64,000 nucleotides of DNA, taken from positions 434,001 through 498,000 of the forward strand of contig NZ_JAMSLS010000002.1 of assembly GCF_023806465.1 (NCBI RefSeq). Reading direction: 5' to 3'. This stretch comes from Thermomicrobium sp. CFH 73360. Its GTDB lineage: Bacteria; Chloroflexota; Chloroflexia; Thermomicrobiales; Thermomicrobiaceae. Below, one piece after another: positions 35,144-43,684 of this stretch (the stretch's first letter is position 1; each line of letters starts with the position of its first letter). A model generated the notes under the pieces. That model had not been told where the DNA came from. It did no database searches and saw only the letters and a program-made list of their open reading frames with translations. The position numbers were made by a program, and so were the translations under genes.

Positions 35144-36198
35144 AACGGGTGCAGCCCCGGAAACTCGAGGGCCAATGTCTCGGGAAAGCCAAGCCGGATG
35201 TTCATCGCCTGGACCGCTTGTCCTGCTGCGCCCTTCATAAGGTTGTCAATTGCCGACATCACCACGAGCCGCTGCCGGCCACCCGGGAGTTCGTCCAGTT
35301 CCCAGCCGATATCACAGTAGTTCGAGCCAGCCAGGATCTTCGGTTCCGGATACCGGTGGATTCCGCTTGCCTCCTTGACCAGACGGATGAATGGTTCCTG
35401 GCCGTAGGCTGCGCGATAGACCTGCCAGAGATCACGGTCGGTGAGTGGTCGATTGGGGAAGACATGGGCCGTCGCCAAGATCCCCCGCACCGCTTCAACG
35501 CTCGTGACCGAGAGGCCAAGCGACGGCGTCCGTCCACAGACCGTGAGTTCCTGCAGAACCTCAGCGGTGTGCCGGTGGCCGCCCGGCTTAAAGGGACGGA
35601 TCACCCCACTCCGCTCTGGGTGGTGGCTTGCTGGCCCAGCCTCACCACCAGCCCCGGAGGAGCCCACCTTACACTCAACGGTCACTGGCATGTCCAGGTC
35701 GACGAATCCCGCGCGGAAGAGCGGGGCAAGCCCAAGAATCACTGCCGTTGAGTTGCAGCCTGGGGAGGCGATGTACCGCGCTGTCCTGATTTCCTCACGG
35801 TGGAGCTCTGGAAGTCCATAGACAACCTGGCCAAGCAACTCCGGCCGAGGATGCGACCAGTGGTACCATGTCTCATAAGCAGCCGGGTCCCGTAAGCGAA
35901 AATCTGCAGAAAGGTCGATAACAACCGGCGCAAGTTCGAGCAGCCGGTCCACAATCGGAGCCGTCTCCCCGTGCGGCAAGCAGGCGAAGAGCACCTCGAC
36001 CGGCTCGAGCGCCTCGGGCGGGACAAATTTCAAGGTTGTGCGCTTGCGGAGGTTCGGGTGCACCGTATGCACGAACTTTCCGGCTCGCGACCGCGAGGTG
36101 ACGTGCTTTACCTCGACTTCCGGATGATGAAGCAACAAGCGCAAGAGCTCCCCACCCGTGTAGCCTGAGCCTCCGAGGATCGCGACGGTCACTGCCAT
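35140..36198 (-). CDS. lysY: [LysW]-aminoadipyl/glutamyl phosphate reductase
   Basis: 352 residues. LGGSGYTGGELLRLLL at the N terminus is the NADP site; the catalytic Cys lies in SPGCNSTAVILGL; LPHGETA is the ArgC family signature. It reduces the LysW-bound acyl phosphate to the semialdehyde. The long ArgC/LysY-specific insert region after residue 180 (GSSGAGGEAG) is intact. It is 34 nt downstream of lysX, one of the few gaps in the operon. Confidence 0.92.
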   Translation of the reverse strand: MAVTVAILGGSGYTGGELLRLLLHHPEVEVKHVTSRSRAGKFVHTVHPNLRKRTTLKFVPPEALEPVEVLFACLPHGETAPIVDRLLELAPVVIDLSADFRLRDPAAYETWYHWSHPRPELLGQVVYGLPELHREEIRTARYIASPGCNSTAVILGLAPLFRAGFVDLDMPVTVECKVGSSGAGGEAGPASHHPERSGVIRPFKPGGHRHTAEVLQELTVCGRTPSLGLSVTSVEAVRGILATAHVFPNRPLTDRDLWQVYRAAYGQEPFIRLVKEASGIHRYPEPKILAGSNYCDIGWELDELPGGRQRLVVMSAIDNLMKGAAGQAVQAMNIRLGFPETLALEFPGLHPL

Positions 36199-36232
36199 CC
36201 AGGTACCACCTCTCCCTCCCGTGGTCTTTCCA

Positions 36233-37117
36233 TCAGTGGCTCAACGCCATCGCGGGCGACGCTCCCTGCGTCGCCCGCGCCAGCACATAATCGGCGATGA
36301 GTCCCGCCACGTCGACATGGGTCGTGCGCATCAACCCCTTAAACTCAACACCGCCGTTGACTTCCAGGACTTCGAGCCCATCCGCCGTCTCGACGAGATC
36401 GACACCCGCGATCTCCAACCCGATTGTGTGTACAGCCCGCAATGCGAGTTCGGCTAGCTGCGGTGTCACTGGACAGGGATGAGAGACTGCCCCACGTGCC
36501 ACATTCGTCACCCAGTGCTCAGCAACACGGTATGATGCCGCAACCACCTGGTTGCCGACGACGAAGACACGCACGTCGCGCCCCGGCTTATCGACATATT
36601 CCTGGAGATAGAAGACGCCATGGTGGAAGGAGCCGAGCACCCGCTTGTGCTGCAACACCTCACGCGCTGCGGCAGGAGAATTGACACGGGCAAGCAGTCG
36701 TCCCCAAGAGCCAGTCACCGGCTTAATGACCGCTGGATATCCCAGCTGCTCGAGGGCCGCAAGAGCACTCTCCACATCGAAGGCGACGAGCGTGCGGAGC
36801 GTGGGCACACCAGCTGCTGCCAGGAGCCGCGTCGTCAGCACCTTATCATCGGCGATGGCAGTCGCCTGGCTCCGGTTGACCGTGGGGATTCCGGCAGACT
36901 CGAAGAGGCGCAGGGCTACCTGCCCACGGCTGTGCGCCATGCACCGGTCAAGGACAAGATCGACCTGCGGCCAGCTGTGTTGGTTCGTAAGATCAAACAC
37001 GAGCTGGCGGTCATAAAGCCGCACGACCTCTGCGCCTCGCTCAGCCAATGCACGCAGGAGGAGTTTCTCCTCTTCTCGGACATGCGAGAGTAGCACCCCG
37101 ATCCGCGGCGTACTCAC
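36233..37117 (-). CDS. lysX: [LysW]-aminoadipate/glutamate ligase, active ATP-grasp enzyme
   Basis: 294 residues. ATP-grasp fold with [15 protein letters not shown] (the SWGR lid typical of LysX), TNVARGA, and the Mg2+-binding C-terminal [10 protein letters not shown]. It ligates the alpha-amino group of aminoadipate (or glutamate, as ArgX) to the C-terminal glutamate of LysW. GTG at 37117 overlaps the lysK stop by 4 nt and is preferred over the upstream ATG. Substrate specificity is not settled by sequence reading. Confidence 0.9.
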   Translation of the reverse strand: MSTPRIGVLLSHVREEEKLLLRALAERGAEVVRLYDRQLVFDLTNQHSWPQVDLVLDRCMAHSRGQVALRLFESAGIPTVNRSQATAIADDKVLTTRLLAAAGVPTLRTLVAFDVESALAALEQLGYPAVIKPVTGSWGRLLARVNSPAAAREVLQHKRVLGSFHHGVFYLQEYVDKPGRDVRVFVVGNQVVAASYRVAEHWVTNVARGAVSHPCPVTPQLAELALRAVHTIGLEIAGVDLVETADGLEVLEVNGGVEFKGLMRTTHVDVAGLIADYVLARATQGASPAMALSH

Positions 37118-38208
37118 GACTCGTCCCCCCATCGCCCACCCACGATTTGTGCCGCGATCCGCTCAATCGCCCGCTGGAGCACGGCGATACCGCGCAAGAA
37201 CTCGTCGATCGCGATGTGCTCGTTCGGCGTATGGTCCAGCCGGGAGTCGCCCGGACCATAGGCGACGATTGGACAGCCCCAAGCCGGACCGACGATATTC
37301 ATGTCTGACGTTCCCGTTTTTACCTTCAGTTTCGGCTCACCTCCGAGCTCACGGATCGCTGAGAGAAACGCTGAGACCAATGGTGAGCGCTTATCGACTC
37401 GAAAGCCTGCCGCGTTGACTGTCACCACGACCTCCCCAGCACCGGCAAGTCGCTGCGCCACTGCGACCGCCCGTTCTGGCGGGAAGTCCGGCGGCAAGCG
37501 GAGGTTGGCCCGCAACCAGGCCTGTTCGGTCAGTCCGTCTCCATTGGTGACGATGCTGAGCAAGGTCGGTGTGACGCAATCGAAGGCACGCGTCCGTCCA
37601 GCATTCTGCTCGTCACACCAGCTGACGAGAGCATTCCAAAAGGCAACCGCGTCTTCCGCTGCCGTCGTGCTTGGTCCGGCAGCATGCGCTGACGGTCGAA
37701 CGATCCGATACTCAATCGCTACTGACCCTTTGTAACCGAGTACAACGCCGTCCCAGCCGCTCGGCTCACCGATGATCACCGCATCCGGACGCGAGTGATG
37801 TTCGACGAGCCAATTCGCACCACGCGAACTCATCACTTCTTCCTCCACCGCCCCAACGACAGTAAGGCGGATCCCCGGAGGAAGCGCCGCTCGGGCACCG
37901 GCCAGCACAAACGCCGCAAGCGGTCCCTTGGCATCGACTGCGCCACGGCCATAGAGCAACCCGTCCATCTGCCGCACCGGAATCCGACCTGGCACAGTAT
38001 CGATGTGCCCAAGCAACATCAGCTCACGTGAACCAGATCCACGGACCCCGACCGCGTTCCCCGCTTCGTCCGGTGCTGCCTGGTAGCCGAGCTCCGTCAT
38101 GCGAGTGCACAACCACTCGACGGCCGCCGCTTCTTGGCCCGAAAGACTCGGGATACGGAGGAACGCTTCGAGGAAGGCAGCAGCTTCGACGGCGAGCTCG
38201 GTCGTCAT
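37114..38208 (-). CDS. lysK: [LysW]-lysine/ornithine hydrolase
   Basis: 364-residue M20-type zinc hydrolase: GHIDTVPG gives two metal ligands, [17 protein letters not shown] the bridging Asp and [15 protein letters not shown] the catalytic Glu. It releases lysine or ornithine from LysW in the last step. It starts 1 nt from the stop of the LysX-like protein and overlaps lysX by 4 nt. Confidence 0.92.
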   Translation of the reverse strand: MTTELAVEAAAFLEAFLRIPSLSGQEAAAVEWLCTRMTELGYQAAPDEAGNAVGVRGSGSRELMLLGHIDTVPGRIPVRQMDGLLYGRGAVDAKGPLAAFVLAGARAALPPGIRLTVVGAVEEEVMSSRGANWLVEHHSRPDAVIIGEPSGWDGVVLGYKGSVAIEYRIVRPSAHAAGPSTTAAEDAVAFWNALVSWCDEQNAGRTRAFDCVTPTLLSIVTNGDGLTEQAWLRANLRLPPDFPPERAVAVAQRLAGAGEVVVTVNAAGFRVDKRSPLVSAFLSAIRELGGEPKLKVKTGTSDMNIVGPAWGCPIVAYGPGDSRLDHTPNEHIAIDEFLRGIAVLQRAIERIAAQIVGGRWGDES

Positions 38209-38209
38209 C

Positions 38210-39046
38210 TCATTCCCTCGTCCCTGGAGTTGCTTGCTGAACCTGTTCCATCACGAACGCGACAATCCGCTCCGCGATCGGCACTCCTTGCTCGGCCAGC
38301 TCGCGGAACTGCAAAAGATTTTCGGCAGAGAGGACGATCGGCTGACCGTCCCGTTCCACGACGTCAAGAACGTAAACGCCGCTGCCGAGTCGTCCAACAA
38401 GCGCACTCGCCAGCGGCTCCCAACGTTCTCGCTCCTCGAGCGTTAGCGGCATGTCGCCGCCCCGTCCTTGCAGAATCGCAAGGAGCTCTGTCCCAACGAT
38501 CACCATCCGCCGTACTGCACCCGGCTCAGCGACCGCCTGCTGGACCAGCACTGCTCGCTCCTCGCCGAGCACCCGGCGATGCTCAACCAGCGCCTCAGCA
38601 GCATCCGGATCCTCGACAAACGCGATCGGCATCATCGGGTCCACCGTCAGCGATTTCAGGTACACCGGATATCCCAGTGACGCGATCGCGCGGAAGGTTG
38701 CCGCCTCACCGAAGGCAACGATTGTTGGTGGCGTTGGGATCCCAGCCACGACAAGATGCCGGAGGAACGCCAGGCGATCCGCCAACAGCCGCGTCGTCGC
38801 CGGGCGGTTTACGACTACCGCGCCACGCGCTGCCAGCAGCGCAGCAAGCGCAGCCGACTCCGGGGTTGCCTGTTCTCGGTCAAGTGCGATGGCCGGCAAC
38901 TCCACCCCATCGTCCTGCAAGGGAATGGCGACTTCATTGGGATCGTACAACCGGGCCTCCCAGCCCACGGCCGCAAACGCCTGCTGGAGCAGGCGCTCCT
39001 CAACCCGCAGTCGCTCGGCGAGCAGCGCGAGCGTGGCCATCGTCAC
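38210..39046 (-). CDS. LysX/RimK-like paralogue with degenerate ATP-grasp site
   Basis: 278 residues aligning along their length with the LysX encoded two genes away ([25 protein letters not shown] matches its [12 protein letters not shown] region). Key positions differ. [16 protein letters not shown] replaces the LysX segment [13 protein letters not shown]. No ARGA loop is seen. At the Mg2+ site the sequence is [10 protein letters not shown] where LysX has [10 protein letters not shown], so both Glu residues and the Asn are changed. It is probably non-catalytic and could be a LysW-binding partner. GTG at 39046 overlaps the lysW stop by 4 nt. Confidence 0.78.
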   Translation of the reverse strand: MTMATLALLAERLRVEERLLQQAFAAVGWEARLYDPNEVAIPLQDDGVELPAIALDREQATPESAALAALLAARGAVVVNRPATTRLLADRLAFLRHLVVAGIPTPPTIVAFGEAATFRAIASLGYPVYLKSLTVDPMMPIAFVEDPDAAEALVEHRRVLGEERAVLVQQAVAEPGAVRRMVIVGTELLAILQGRGGDMPLTLEERERWEPLASALVGRLGSGVYVLDVVERDGQPIVLSAENLLQFRELAEQGVPIAERIVAFVMEQVQQATPGTRE

Positions 39047-39198
39047 TCGCCCCAGTCCTCTTCCTCAGCCGGTGCAAGGCCTAGCTCGAGTGGATCGACC
39101 GAGAGGACTTCGAGATCGGCTCCGCACTCCGGGCAGGAGACAATTTCCCCCACCTCGACGTCCGTCAGACCGAGATTGGCACCACACTCTGGGCACAT
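39043..39198 (-). CDS. lysW: LysW amino-group carrier protein
   Basis: 51 residues: a zinc ribbon with CPECG at residues 2-6 and CPECG at 22-26, an acidic C-terminal part, and the invariant tail EDWGE. The gamma-carboxyl of the terminal Glu forms an isopeptide bond with the substrate amino group. The ATG at 39198 is preceded by GGAGGGA. It is first in the operon, as in many LysW loci. The acidic tail is what pathway enzymes recognise in the family. Confidence 0.95.
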   Translation of the reverse strand: MCPECGANLGLTDVEVGEIVSCPECGADLEVLSVDPLELGLAPAEEEDWGE

Positions 39199-39230
39199 CG
39201 TGGGTCACTCCCTCCACTCCAGACAACGTT

Positions 39231-39272
39231 CCGACAAAACGAATCGGCGGTGAGCTTGTGGGCTCACCGCCG
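39231..39272 (-). terminator. Terminator-like hairpin (possible attenuator) before lysW
   Basis: On the - strand an 11-bp perfect stem CGGCGGTGAGC/GCTCACCGCCG (39245-39255 and 39262-39272) with a 6-nt loop is followed by ATTCGTTTTG. It lies 33 nt ahead of lysW in the direction of transcription, in a position where premature termination could control the operon. Confidence 0.65.
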
Positions 39273-39285
39273 CTCCGGCTCTACG

Positions 39286-39390
39286 CTAACGCGTCAGGTC
39301 AACAGGACCGTCCGCGGGCGCTTCCGGTTGCGGCAGGAGCCCCCAGGCACCTGGGGGCGGGGATAGGTGCGGGGGTAGCCAGGACAGCAT
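39286..39390 (-). other. Possible leader ORF and second hairpin upstream of lysW
   Basis: A 34-codon open frame starting MLSWLPPHLSPPPGAWGLLP ends 14 nt before the terminator-like stem. It overlaps a strong stem CCCCCAGG/CCTGGGGG (39340-39357). It contains no Lys codons and only one Arg codon (the last), so a classical lysine attenuator peptide is not obvious. The ribosome binding site (CAGGGG) is too close to be convincing. Confidence 0.3.
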
Positions 39391-40384
39391 AGCCCCTGGC
39401 GCTCACTGCCCCAGGTTTCTCTGCCGTCCGGTTCATTCTCTCAATACCCCGTCCCATCGTCCGTCCCCGGCCTCCTGCCGCAACGGGACTTGCAGGTAGA
39501 CTCTAGCACATCGGGTATGGTGAGCGCAAGAGGGATTTGTAGCGAGCAAATTTCTTCCTGCTAAGGCCGACGCGCTGCACAGCAATGGAAGACCGAGCTT
39601 TGCCTTGATCCGGTCGACGGAACCCCTCCTGAACTCGCAACGCCTGGCGCAGTGAAAGAAGGAACACTCGCCTTCATTTGGACTCGAACTATCCGCTGTC
39701 TCTCCTGTGCATTTCCTAACGCGGGCCAATGCCATGCACAGATACCCCTACTCCGCCACCAGCATTCTGCTCGCTGCTGGCTCCCCAGCCGGATAGGTAA
39801 ACCTCAGAGGCGACAACAACTCATGCCCATTGCCTTGACCCTGTTTGGGGAACCCCTCCGTGCGGCCGACCACAATCTGGCCAGCCGCGTTGAGGGCGCT
39901 CATGGAACGCCGCGAAAAGCCCGGCGAGATTCCTTGGATGATCCACTCCGTGTTACTGAACTTGGTCGCAGAGGCGCGATTGACACCACCGGGATGAAAG
40001 GCGGAGACCATTGCGCCATAATACCCCCGTTGGGCCTCCGCGCAATGGCTGACACCACGGATACGTTTCGTCATTTCCTTCAGCGAAGATATCCCGTTGT
40101 GAATAGCCATGGCAAGCAGCGTATGAGCTTCTGCTGAATCGCGCACTTGTCATCGATCTCGTGCGAACAGATCTCCGCGAATGATCATCCAGCTTCCCGC
40201 GTTGGAACACCTCACCTCGAGCCTTCTCCCCTTTCACTCGCTCAATCTGCCGTTAGAGCTCTTCCTGCGCACGAAGCGAGAAGTGACACAACGATACCTA
40301 GGCCCAACACCAATAGAGTCAGAGATTTTCTCATTTCCATTCCTTTCCTGTTCTGCTATCCTAGGAAACAAAGGAGGTAGAGCG
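39391..40384. other. Long region without a well-supported gene
   Basis: About 990 bases between the lysW leader and the SufR-like regulator. Apart from the possible ORF at 39748-40146, nothing is recognised. G+C and base composition appear lower near 40150-40384, where GATCCTAGGAAACAAAGGAGG-like sequence leads into the regulator gene. Confidence 0.4.
39748..40146 (-). CDS. Possible ORFan or gene remnant
   Basis: 132 residues from a GTG start, with codon use close to neighbouring genes (mostly G/C third positions). It includes HTLLAMAIHNGISSLKEMTK and AMVSAFHPGGVN. No family recognised and no good ribosome binding site. It might be a decayed fragment of a larger gene. Low confidence. Confidence 0.3.
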   Translation of the reverse strand: MRDSAEAHTLLAMAIHNGISSLKEMTKRIRGVSHCAEAQRGYYGAMVSAFHPGGVNRASATKFSNTEWIIQGISPGFSRRSMSALNAAGQIVVGRTEGFPKQGQGNGHELLSPLRFTYPAGEPAASRMLVAE

Positions 40385-41053
40385 ATGCGCCAAGCAACAA
40401 TCACCCCCGACCGACCCTCGACCCGGGAGCAACTGCTTACACTGCTGAAAAAGAGCGAGGGTCTCACCGCTGATCAGCTCGCCCGGATGCTCGGGATTAC
40501 CTCCATGGCCGTCCGCAAGCACCTCACCGCGCTCGAGCGTGACGGGCTTGTCACGACTTCCCTCCAGCGACGCAAGATCGGTCGGCCAGCTCGTCTCTAC
40601 CGCTTGAGTCCCCAGGCCGATGCGCTGTTCCCGCAACAATACGACGCGATGCTCACCGAAGTCTTGCGTGACCTGGCAGCGCTGGATGGCCCCGCCAAGG
40701 TCGACCTTCTGCTGCGCCGTCGCGTTGAGCGTGTTGGTCAGACGCTCGCTCGGGAACTCGAGGGCACGCCCACGCTCCGTGAGCGCGTCCGCAAGCTCGC
40801 CGAAACGCTCGATGGGTTTGGCTACTATACGACCTGGGAGCAGCTCGACAGCGAGACGTTCCGGCTTTGCCAGTATCACTGCCCGATCCGCCAGGTCGCA
40901 GCCAATTTCCCAACCACCTGTGACGCCGAGGTCGAACTCTATCGGGCGCTCCTGCGCGCTGACATTGAGCGACGCTGCCATCTTGCCTCTGGCGATCCCT
41001 GCTGTTCCTATCTGATCCGCGCTCCGCAGACAGCAGCCGTCGGAGCATCTTGA
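40385..41053 (+). CDS. Winged-helix transcriptional regulator with Cys cluster (SufR-like)
   Basis: 222 residues. The N-terminal HTH (TADQLARMLGITSMAVRKHL, about 29-48) is followed by a helical domain and a C-terminal cysteine set: Cys in RLCQYHCPI, TTCDAEVELYRALL and ERRCHLASGDPCCSYL. In SufR-type regulators similar cysteines bind an iron-sulfur cluster and repress suf genes. No suf operon is next to it here. ATG is supported by AAAGGAGG seven bases upstream. Its target genes are unknown. Confidence 0.82.
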   Translation: MRQATITPDRPSTREQLLTLLKKSEGLTADQLARMLGITSMAVRKHLTALERDGLVTTSLQRRKIGRPARLYRLSPQADALFPQQYDAMLTEVLRDLAALDGPAKVDLLLRRRVERVGQTLARELEGTPTLRERVRKLAETLDGFGYYTTWEQLDSETFRLCQYHCPIRQVAANFPTTCDAEVELYRALLRADIERRCHLASGDPCCSYLIRAPQTAAVGAS

Positions 41054-41058
41054 GTCGT

Positions 41059-41202
41059 CTACGACAGTGGGATCGTTCCGAGGAGCGCGAGGCTCAGCGC
41101 CAAGACTGCACAACTCAGAAGACCAAAGAGGATCCCCAGCAGTGCCGCGGTACGAAACCGTGGTTGCTGGCCTTTCCTTTCCTCGCTACCGCTTCGGCTC
41201 AT
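41059..41202 (-). CDS. Small membrane protein overlapping the 3' end of the metal ATPase gene
   Basis: 47 residues: a charged N-terminal stretch (MSRSGSEERKGQQPRFR) and one long hydrophobic segment (about 18-43) containing one Cys. GGGGGAG lies 3 nt before the ATG, which sits 17 nt inside the ATPase gene in another frame. Too short for automatic ORF lists. Could be an accessory subunit of the pump, comparable in place only to the small CcoS that follows CcoI. No family match. Confidence 0.5.
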   Translation of the reverse strand: MSRSGSEERKGQQPRFRTAALLGILFGLLSCAVLALSLALLGTIPLS

Positions 41203-43297
41203 TCGCTCCCCCGAAACCTAATCGCGCACTGTTGCCAAGGATGAAAACATCCGGCACCACTTGCGCTGTCGCCGCCAAGGTCGGCGGCAGGATACCCAAG
41301 GCTGCCAGGCTGAGTCCGGCCAGATTGTAGAATGCCGTACCTGCAAGATTTACCCAGGCTGTGCTCAGCGCGCGCCGCGCCCAACGGATCACTTCTGGCA
41401 CGAGCATCCAGTCCTCACGCAGTAACACCACGTTTGCCGTTTCGGCTGCCAGCGCCGTACCAAGCCGTCCCATCGCAATACCCACGTCGGCCTGGGCTAG
41501 CGCCGGCGCATCATTGATTCCGTCACCAATCATCGCGACAATCCGACCAGCCTCCTGGTATGCCCGCACGACCGCCAGCTTGTCCTCGGGTAGCAATCGC
41601 GCCCGCCAACGAATGCCAAGCGGACCGGCGAGTGCCGCAGCCGCCTGCTCATGGTCACCGGTGATCAGCTCGATGTCCCGTATGCCGAGTCGCCGCAGTT
41701 CGGCAATCGACTCGGCTACACCCGGTCGGAGTTCGTCAGCGAATGCCAGCACACCGAGGCGCTCCCCCTCCCATTCGACCACCACGACCGTCTTGCCCTG
41801 CGCCCGAAGCTGCGCGACCGGCTGCCAGTCCGCCTCGTCGGGCGAAGGCGCGCGAACACGCACCGTTGCACCGCTGATCCGCGCTGTCACACCGACGCCG
41901 GGATCAAAGGAGAACGATTCTGGTGCAGCGAGCCCAAGCCCTCGCTCGCGCGCGGCCGCGCGGATCGCCTCAGCAAGGGGATGTTCGGCGTAGCGCTCGG
42001 CCGTCGCAGCAAGTCTCAGGAATTCGTTCTCGCCGACACGCCCGTCCGCCACAACGACGTCGGTCACCACTGGACGACCCAGTGTGAGTGTCCCTGTCTT
42101 GTCCAAGAGCACCACGTCAACCCGCGCGAGTCGTTCAATCACCGCACCACCCTTGATCAGTACCCCCCGGCGTGCTGCACGTCCAATCGTTGCGACCAGT
42201 GCCATCGGCGTCGCGAGTGCGAACGCACACGAGCACGCGACAACAAGCACCGCCGCCACCGCCAGTGGATCGCGGCGGAGGAGCAACGTCAGCACCGCAA
42301 CACCAGCGACAACCGGGAGATACCATCCAGAGAAACGATCGGCAACGCGCTGCAGACGCCCCGGATTTGCTTCTGCCGCCTCGACGAGCCGCACAATCCG
42401 CGCGAACGCCGAGTCCGATGCTGGCGCTGTCGCCTGCAATCGCAGATACCCACTCCGGACAACGGTCGCAGCGTAGACGTGCTCTCCCGCACCGACTGCG
42501 CGCGGGAGCGGCTCGCCCGTCAACGCCGCCTCGTCGACCAGCGCTGTTCCTTCGATCACCGTTCCGTCCACAGGCACCGCCTCACCGGAACGGACGACGA
42601 CAACGTCCCCCGGCACGACACTTCCAGCCGGAATTTCCATCTCCTGGCCGTTCCGCTCGACACGGGCACGCTGGGGTGCCAAAGCCGCGAGTTCACGTAG
42701 TGCTCGTCCTGCCTCACTTCCAGTACTCTCCTCCAAAACAGCACCAAGGCGCATGAATACCACGACAATCGCCGCTGCCGCCCATGCACCGACCGCTATC
42801 GCGGCAAGCGCGCCAAGGGTCATCAGCGTGTGCGCAGTCACCCGTCGTTGCAGCACGGCACGTGCTACGTCACGGAAGACCGGCCAACCACCAGCGACAA
42901 TGCCGGCGAGCCAGAGCGGCCAGGGAATCCACGAGTTTAAGCGATCCACAAAACCGGCTAACTCCGCCGCCACGACTGCGAGCACTACCGCAACAGCCAC
43001 TGCGCTTATGACGAGCACGCGCCGCCAGGCACGATCCACCACTCCCGTCTCCTCGCCGACCGGGTAACCAGTCTCAGCCAGAACCCGCTCGACGGTCGCA
43101 CGATCGACGCGTGATGGATCGACCACGACCGCAACCTTCCGTGCCAGCGGGAACGCTTCGACCTCGAGCACTCCCGGAACCCTCTGCAACGCTTGCTCCA
43201 CGTGTCGCGCGCACTCGGCGCAGTCAACCCCCTCCACCGGCAGGACGAGCGTCGTCCCGTCGGCACGTTTCTCAGTCGATAGACGTTGCTCGTCCAT
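41186..43297 (-). CDS. Heavy-metal P1B-type ATPase with unusual CSC motif
   Basis: 703 residues: N-terminal metal-binding domain with GVDCAEC (Cys26, Cys29), A-domain TGEP, phosphorylation site DKTGTLTLG (Asp399), the HP motif (YAEHPLAEA) and GDGINDAPALAQADVGIAMG. TM6 reads ACSCAFALATP (Cys355-Ser-Cys357), so the usually invariant Pro of CPC is replaced by Ser. The last TM has AATAQVVPDVFILGNSARL. Exports or imports soft divalent or monovalent metals at the cytoplasmic membrane; specificity uncertain. ATG at 43297 overlaps the regulator gene by 26 nt. Confidence 0.88.
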   Translation of the reverse strand: MDEQRLSTEKRADGTTLVLPVEGVDCAECARHVEQALQRVPGVLEVEAFPLARKVAVVVDPSRVDRATVERVLAETGYPVGEETGVVDRAWRRVLVISAVAVAVVLAVVAAELAGFVDRLNSWIPWPLWLAGIVAGGWPVFRDVARAVLQRRVTAHTLMTLGALAAIAVGAWAAAAIVVVFMRLGAVLEESTGSEAGRALRELAALAPQRARVERNGQEMEIPAGSVVPGDVVVVRSGEAVPVDGTVIEGTALVDEAALTGEPLPRAVGAGEHVYAATVVRSGYLRLQATAPASDSAFARIVRLVEAAEANPGRLQRVADRFSGWYLPVVAGVAVLTLLLRRDPLAVAAVLVVACSCAFALATPMALVATIGRAARRGVLIKGGAVIERLARVDVVLLDKTGTLTLGRPVVTDVVVADGRVGENEFLRLAATAERYAEHPLAEAIRAAARERGLGLAAPESFSFDPGVGVTARISGATVRVRAPSPDEADWQPVAQLRAQGKTVVVVEWEGERLGVLAFADELRPGVAESIAELRRLGIRDIELITGDHEQAAAALAGPLGIRWRARLLPEDKLAVVRAYQEAGRIVAMIGDGINDAPALAQADVGIAMGRLGTALAAETANVVLLREDWMLVPEVIRWARRALSTAWVNLAGTAFYNLAGLSLAALGILPPTLAATAQVVPDVFILGNSARLGFGGANEPKR

Positions 43298-43652
43298 CGT
43301 CCACCCCCACTGCGTCGCTTTGCCAGACAGCGGGCTCATAGCGCGGACATGCCGCAACGCCCCAGGCCGTTTCCGCGAGTACGTCTTCAGCAAGTCCCAG
43401 CAGGACGGCAATCCGCTCATCACTCAGGCTGTAGCGGACAAACTGTGCCGCCCGCTCCCGACTCACCAGCCCACAGTCCCGAAGACACCGCAAGTGATTC
43501 GACACGTTGGTCAGCGTCAGTCCGGTGCGTTCGGCGAGCTCGCCAACGGTACATGGCCCACGGCGCAGCACTTCCAGGATGGCCAAGCGACTCGGATCGG
43601 CAAAGCCACGGAATAACTTGGCTTTCAGCTCGAGAGCTCGACGGTCTACCAT
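43272..43652 (-). CDS. CmtR-type ArsR/SmtB metal sensor of the ATPase operon
   Basis: 126 residues, winged helix (FADPSRLAILEVL, then TNVSNHLRCLRDCGLV). Cys56, Cys60 and Cys102 match almost exactly the Cys57, Cys61, Cys102 of mycobacterial CmtR, a Cd(II)/Pb(II) sensor. Upstream of the metal ATPase it overlaps by 26 nt, it should derepress the pump on metal binding. An inverted repeat 13 nt before the start suggests autoregulation. It shares the motif and the 42-residue Cys spacing with the regulator at 4908. Confidence 0.9.
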   Translation of the reverse strand: MVDRRALELKAKLFRGFADPSRLAILEVLRRGPCTVGELAERTGLTLTNVSNHLRCLRDCGLVSRERAAQFVRYSLSDERIAVLLGLAEDVLAETAWGVAACPRYEPAVWQSDAVGVDDGRATSID

Positions 43653-43664
43653 GCTGCCTCCAGC

Positions 43665-43684
43665 ACTTCAGCAAATTGTGAAGT
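43665..43684. promoter_or_regulatory. Probable operator of CmtR-like regulator
   Basis: Perfect inverted repeat ACTTCA-N8-TGAAGT, ending 13 nt before the regulator start codon (43652, - strand). Position overlapping the ribosome binding or promoter region fits autorepression. Confidence 0.5.

Noticed and set aside
38134-39392. Long + strand frames (200-316 codons) opposite lysK, the LysX-like gene and lysW
   Set aside because: They are antisense shadows of genes with clear homology and have compositionally biased Arg/Pro/Ser-rich translations.
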